A stretch of DNA of 64,000 bases from Acanthaster planci (taxonomy: Eukaryota; Echinodermata; Asteroidea; Valvatida; Acanthasteridae). The DNA lies in NCBI RefSeq assembly GCF_001949145.1, contig NW_019091439.1, positions 432,013 to 496,012 of the forward strand, in the 5' to 3' direction. This document shows positions 58,581 to 64,000 of the stretch, one piece after another. Made by a program: the position numbers and the translations under genes. Below the pieces are notes generated by a model. The model searched no databases. It was not told where the DNA came from and saw only the letters and a list, made by a program, of their open reading frames with translations. Numbering within the stretch: the first letter of the stretch is position 1; the number at the start of each line of letters is the position of its first letter.

Positions 58581-58726
58581 CCATTGGTGCAGTGGCACCA
58601 TGCTTGCTGACAGGTGGTGCATGTTTGTTGCATTCTATTTCAAGCAGTAGGATGTTGTGACTTGCCTTAATGACTTGCACGTCAACTTTAAGCATGTGCG
58701 AGTGTGGTGACACTGCAGTAATAATG
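58581..58726. mobile_element. MITE-like element, family M2 copy C
   Basis: The left end CCATTGGTGCAGTGGCACCA and the right end GTGGTGACACTGCAGTAATA and ATG are inverted. It sits 288 bases from copy B, with a similar length. Confidence 0.6.
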
Positions 58727-58938
58727 CCTCATTGGGTAAGGAGAGAGAGTTCAGGCACATGACCACTGCACATTCAGGAAGGCTCCCAGTGTTGGTGGAA
58801 GGATTTACCAACGTATTCAGAGTAATTGCCAAGTGTCGGGAACTTTGCACAATATAGCTGGCACAGAGAATCCACCGTTCAAAGAGGCTACTTTGTACAC
58901 TTTCCAGTACCTAGATTTATCCATGATGTCACATGTAT

Positions 58939-59242
58939 GTTAACCCCTTGACATCAAGACTTTTTTCTGAAAGCCGACTCCGAGAATTCCAGCCTCGCTT
59001 GACCACGAAGGCCAACTGCCAAACTGCCAAACACGCTTTAAAAAGACTCATTGTTCGGTGGCATGCGGCTCTACTCACGCTTCCACATTCCCGNCCTTTT
59101 CCTTTCTTGGCAACACACAAAGGCCAATCACCATATATACAAGAGCCAGGGTATGCCTTCTTTCACTGTGTTTGCTGAAAAGCGGGCTGAGGATCTCATT
59201 TTTTACGGCAGCTCTTACCGTTTCCCGGTGAGTAGGGGCTAA
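58939..59242. mobile_element. DNA element, family M6 copy 2 (internally deleted)
   Basis: The left end GTTAACCCCTTGACATC resembles the complement of the right end GTGAGTAGGGGCTAAT. The interior matches 22199-22582 but lacks a stretch around the single unknown base at 59094. The N and the deletion coincide, so an assembly fault is possible. Confidence 0.7.
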
Positions 59243-60339
59243 TATTTCTGTCTCCTGGAGTAGGCAACTTACAGCTGTTTGTCAACATTTGCAATAAACC
59301 CATTTATTTGTATTGTACAACTCTACTTCAAGAGAAGCTAGGCTGTGATGGATTTTCTAATGGAGGTATCATAGCTCTAGTTTACTCGGAGAAATTCTTG
59401 CAAGAATTAGTGGGACAAAGTAGCTATGTGACAGTGCAACTTGTCAAGATTGGCTAACATTTAGCCACCTAACTGCCGAAAGGATGAAATACATATATTA
59501 ACATCTAATAATAACTGACTGTGGTGAATTTTGTTGAATGGTTTGGTTTGATTGACGTTCTTTTGTGGATGCTTTATTTATTCCTCTGAATTTTTTATCA
59601 CTGAAACTCAGTTTCACTACAATGATGCACTTTCTGGACAATTAGTATTTGATTGGAAAGGGCAAATAAACGTTGCAAATATATTTCTGTGTCACTCGTA
59701 TGTGAGTTATTCCTATTCTAGCCTCAGTGTTTGGTAAGATCCAAGAAAGTCGCATCAAATCTCTGAAGGTTGAAAAGCCGTACTGGCCAGAAAGCATTAC
59801 ATGTTGATGTGATGCTCAGCAATGGATTGCACCTAATAACTAGACTTTATTTACAAATAATCCTTTGTGGATGACTGATGTAGATGCTGTAGCTTTGTGC
59901 TCATTATCATTAAAAATTTATGCATACTTTGCATCTTACCAGTCCATGTGAAAAAATATGCTTGTGCCATAGTTGAGATGAACACAAATAGATTGCACAG
60001 TAGCTGTAGTGAGGACTAAAATGTGGAAACCCCCTCAAACTTCTTACATCTTGGTCCAAATGTGCATAACTTTGAAAATCGTATAAATGAAAAATTACTA
60101 CACCCATTCACGGTACAGATCAGGGTACGAGTATAACTTTTTATTTTGGGAAGTTTGATTAAAAAAAAGTATCAAATATGCAGGCATTTTGGTTTCTGTG
60201 TGTTTTTTTTTAGTTCATTGCCTGTCAAATTCTGGTAGCACATTTTTTTGGCTTATAGCCAGAATGTGGCACAACTTTGCTTTACCCCATTTTGTGTCTC
60301 ATGCATCTTAATTTGAATTTAATTAAGCCATTGCTCTCT

Positions 60340-62200
60340 GTGATATTCCCTTAAGAAGAAACACGACTCGGTCCATAAAAACCAATTACCCTGTGCGCCC
60401 GCCCTCAGAGAATGGGAAAGATAATGAAGTCTGATCACACTTGATCTCTCAAGTCATTATTTCCAACTCTGCTGCAGCTTGAGAAGGTTTGATTTCCCTT
60501 GAAGTTACAGGGCCTAGAACCACTTACCAGCAAAGATCTCACTTTGGATGATATATTCCAGAATTATCGCAAGTGATAAAAACACGGCCAGTTTAAAGCT
60601 ATAAATGAGAACATGAATCATATTAAGCAGTTTGTTATGAGCTAATGACATGCCTTGAAAAAATCGATGAAAACATCGAGGTTCTTTCTTGACTTGCACA
60701 GATTATTTGTGGTGCTTTTAGTTCCTCGAATTATGAAGAAACTTTCCATGCTCACAACAAATGGAAATACTCTGCTTTATGGGATATGAAGCTGCTGATG
60801 ATGATGAACAGACTTGCAAAGAGCTGCACTGCCTGAAATCAGTGGCCTCAAATCTTTCAGACACAAGGCTGGAAACAAGATTTACGTGAATAAAATCGCC
60901 TTGGCCATACATGGCCGGGTATTGTTGAGAGATGTTTGCATATTCAAGAAGCACCCCAATGGTGTAATAATGCAGAAATTTTAGGGGGGCACACGCAGAG
61001 CACATTTATTGTCAAGGGAGGACTCAAAGTAAATAACTCTGGCTTGTGCATGCGCTGTGAACAATTTTGAGAAAATAATTCCAGGATTTCTGATTTGAAA
61101 GTACAAGGGATACCATCTGGTTTATTTGAATATTTAACAATTATCCATTGGAGGTTATGCTAGTAAATTAAGAAAATAATGTAAAAAGTTAATCATATTC
61201 CCAAATCATAAGTTAAAGCAATGTTATACATCTAACATATCTGCACAATTTGAAACCTACCCTGTTACAGATAAAACATGAAAGATAACTGACATTCTTA
61301 AATACCTCAGTTTCCCTATTCAGTAACATGCAACCCGACTATGTATTAACATTTGATAATGCCCACTGCATAGACCTGCGCTGGCACCTGGATACGAGAC
61401 AGTTCAATCCATTCCTATTGGTCAAGAGTCTGTACGCACCGTGGCATGCAGAACTCACCATGTGCGCCAAGCCAATACAAGGAGATTCTTCTGGACTACT
61501 GTTCAGTAAACTGACAGTAAACTTCTTTAACAAAATCCTTGGAAATTTATTGTACACTGACTTCTTTTGACTCTTAGAAACAGTCTTTATGAATGGGAGC
61601 TCAGGAGAATGAATGCCAATAATGCCCGAGCCGCATTAGTCGCGTCCATTCTCCTGAGCCAGTCTTAAATGGACGTTTAAGACCAGCCAAGCACATATTT
61701 ATTCCCTTAATAAATCAGTGTAAAATTCATTCTTAGTTATACCTTATGTTTCTGGGAGCCAACTTTAGTTAGGCAATTTGTTATCAAAACCAATGCCCTT
61801 TTCAGAGCCCAATCATAAATCGACAGGTATGCAGAAGAGTGCTCTTCTACATTTGATAAATCTATCAAACAGCAAAAATTGGAATCTTGAATTGAATGAG
61901 TATTTATCATCATAATCTTCCAAACAATTTTAATATATCAGGAGCACCATCATTCCTTTTCCACTTCATTTTCATTTCTGTTTTCTTGCGGTAGTGATGG
62001 TATTTAAGATTTATTTGATTTATTTAAATAGGATATATTTTATATCATATTAAATACATCTTTTCATTTTTGAGTGTTATTTTTACATCACATTCAATTC
62101 AGCCGTCAGCTGCAAGTTGTGAGGTTTTTATAAACCGATTTGAATTTGGAATTGAATTAGTTTCTCTGGAGGTCACGGCTGATGTAAGGACAGTGGAAAG
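60340..62200. promoter_or_regulatory. Cluster of complex non-coding DNA, possible enhancers
   Basis: Several stretches differ from the simple AT-rich background: 60350-60480, 60770-60990, 61330-61520, 61590-61690 (with the hairpin CTCAGGAGAATG / CATTCTCCTGAG) and 62090-62200 (AATTCAGCCGTCAGCTGCAA with an inverted ACGGCTGA). None is clearly coding. Calling them enhancers is inference from composition only. Confidence 0.2.
61324..61503 (+). other. Weak candidate exon, unrecognised
   Basis: A good acceptor (TTTCCCTATTCAG) is followed by an open frame with MQPDYVLTFDNAHCIDLRWH and HAELTMCAKPIQGDSSGLLF, then a possible donor at GTAAAC. Third-base composition is more GC-rich than its surroundings. 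No family recognised; it could equally be conserved non-coding DNA. On the other strand a GTGAGT donor-like site at 61460 also exists. Confidence 0.2.
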
Positions 62201-62358
62201 TACATTGAGCAAACTTTGCTTTTAAAAATACTTGCAGAGGGTGACTGCTATGTGATTACTCAGATATAAGCACGTGATTTGATGTCCATCGGTGAGGTTG
62301 ACATGTTTCGTCACCCAGTCATGTGATGTCAGGAGGTATAATAATGCTTGACATTGTA

Positions 62359-62574
62359 CAGTATGTTCCTAAAAAAGGTAACTGAAGTTCAAAGGTCAGC
62401 TATGTCAAGAATACATTGTTCATTCTTGTGAAATGTTTACTACAATACTAAGTAACTCATCAGCTTTAATTTGACACCTTGCTTGCGTCAACATTGTCAT
62501 GGATCACAGAGTATTCTTGTATTCTTGACATAGCTGACCTTTGAACTTCGGTTACCTTTTTTAGGAACACACTG
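62359..62574. mobile_element. 216-bp Tc1/mariner-like MITE with TA target duplication
   Basis: Long terminal inverted repeats of about 56 bp with two mismatches. The left arm is CAGTATGTTCCTAAAAAAGG to TATGTCAAGAATAC (62359-62414); the right arm is GTATTCTTGACATAGCTGAC to GGAACACACTG (62519-62574). TA flanks both ends (62357-62358 and 62575-62576), the signature of Tc1/mariner insertion. No coding capacity. Confidence 0.9.
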
Positions 62575-62755
62575 TATAATGAATGCTCCCAGAGTTTGCA
62601 GCAGTGTTTCACTTTGTTGCAGCACACGTGTACTTGTACTCTAGTACCTTTTGCACATGTTCTAATGATGAAGTGCTAACGGACGAGTGCACAGCTCCAA
62701 GCATGGAGACCAGTACATTTAACACCATTTTACATCTGGGAGGAAAAGAGAACAT

Positions 62756-62811
62756 TAACCTTAATACTCCTCAGTCCTCCAACAGGTGAAGGATTGAGGA
62801 GGGTTAGGGTT
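62756..62811. repeat. Hairpin repeat family 'CCTCAGTCCTCC', copy 3
   Basis: ACCTTAATACTCCTCAGTCC, TCCAACAGGTGAAGGATTGA and GGAGGGTTAGGGTT parallel 4371-4427. Confidence 0.65.
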
Positions 62812-64000
62812 CAACCTTGGCAAGTCTAGTTTAACATTTTAAATATGCTGCGGCTCGCTAATTTCAAGAATGAGAAGTCTGTTCAAGATAACATCTATTT
62901 GCATGATGGTCTTAACAGTTAACAGAAGGACAGAAAATGTGCATTGTTCTTTGGCAATTGTATCTGTTCAACACCTTCCTGCTATACTAAGCACTGATGA
63001 CGATTGTAAATGTGTGAAATACAGCATGCCTTCAGTACAACAAAAACTTTATTTCTTTTTCTCTTTTGTCATGTTGGTGTCTTTGTAATAAAAAGTGGAT
63101 AACCATACAAAGAAACACTTATGGGAATGTTTTCCACAACACTAGCTTCCTTGGGATAAAAAGCAGCTTTGTAAACTTTGATCTCTAACTTCAAGAACCA
63201 ATTATGTCTTAGAAAGAAAGGTGAATGTGATAAAATGGCTTGCTCAAGAGCACAAGCACCAAGATCCCACCCAACCATTGTTGAAAACCCCCTATTCCCT
63301 AAGCTGCAGAAATTAATATCCAAATTAGCAACATCAAGATTTAAACCAAACGCACTGTCATAGCATACAAACCCATATGCTATTCACTGGCATTTGATAT
63401 CTTGATTAACTGGATACAGCTTGTTAAAGACCAGTATGTGACTGAAAAGCTAATAGACCCGATAACAGCAAAATAAACACGTACATGTACATGTATTTCA
63501 GTGCAGTTTTGACTGTCTACAACAGGGGCTACATTTTAATTAAGTAAGACCATGTCACTAGACTATACATTCCCATTACTTCTTTTTGATTTAATCCAAA
63601 ATAAAGCATTGCAACTTATGTACCCTGTAGGTTTTTTAAAAGAAAAGAACATTATTTAGGTATTAAGAAGAGCACAAGTATGATGACCTGGAGTGCCATA
63701 AAATTCCAAATTCTAGCAAATCCAAGTAATTATATGCATTATGATTATGCTTTGGTTGTACGAAACCTTTAGAGTTCACAGTATAACAAAAATCTAATTA
63801 TTAAATATCTCTTGCATCAAGCAATAAGTGGAATGAATATTGATTACTACATGAGATAAATTAAACAAATACAGTTGGATAAGTCACATGCTTATTAAAT
63901 AATTTAATTATTGCTTTCACGTAACTTTTAAGCCATTACATTCAATTCTATCAATGACATTGCATTTGTAAACCTACCAACATTATGTCCACGTCCAGTT

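Larger units (their letters stand above)
52353..64000. other. Downstream of PPTC7: 3' UTR, then DNA without recognised genes
   Basis: The first part should be PPTC7 3' UTR. The remainder is AT-rich with short inverted-repeat elements (54144-54289, 55479-55566, 58144-58293, 58581-58726, 58939-59242, 62359-62574, 62756-62811). I looked for exons bordered by AG/GT that resemble known proteins and found only one weak candidate (61324-61503). Confidence 0.5.

Noticed and set aside
60718-61005. 95-codon minus-strand frame
   Set aside because: Serine-rich, low-complexity translation of CAG/CTG-like DNA; no recognisable domain or splice borders.

Overview
The window is nuclear genomic DNA of an animal. 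Its genes have small exons, GT-AG introns and AT-rich introns loaded with short transposons and SINEs. Motile-cilium and autophagy genes sit close together, and the hexamer TACATG is unusually abundant. The genes look like those of a marine invertebrate (echinoderm, hemichordate, lancelet or lophotrochozoan); the sequence alone does not let me choose among these. One assembly gap lies at 2327-2815 and a single unknown base at 59094.

Four protein genes can be read exon by exon with matching intron phases. On the minus strand are VMP1 (autophagy and ER scramblase; 400-6210, 3' end outside the window) and, upstream of it in the same direction, ASPDH (aspartate dehydrogenase-like; 8893-16916, complete, 284 residues). 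On the plus strand are CCDC65/DRC2 (dynein regulatory complex; 19567-26433, complete, 499 residues) and PPTC7 (PP2C-type mitochondrial phosphatase; 28956-52352, complete, 316 residues). ASPDH and CCDC65 are head to head across 2.65 kb; CCDC65 and PPTC7 are in tandem. The genes share no pathway: this is ordinary animal gene neighbourhood, not an operon.

The most unusual coding observation is that VMP1 here begins with a clear SAP (DNA/RNA-binding type) domain, joined in phase to the conserved VMP1 region. The ASPDH reading frame ends in a 38-base micro-exon.

The rest is repeat biology. ASPDH intron 1 holds a 1.64-kb element with terminal inverted satellites and an 8-bp target duplication. PPTC7 intron 1 (10.9 kb) starts with a large inverted repeat a few bases from the splice donor. 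It also contains a head-to-head Penelope-like retroelement composite with a hammerhead-like core, a solo Penelope tail, two tRNA-derived SINEs and many TACATG palindromes. At least six short inverted-repeat families occur in two or three copies. The last 11.6 kb (52353-64000) carry no gene I can support; part of it (60340-62200) has the look of conserved regulatory DNA.
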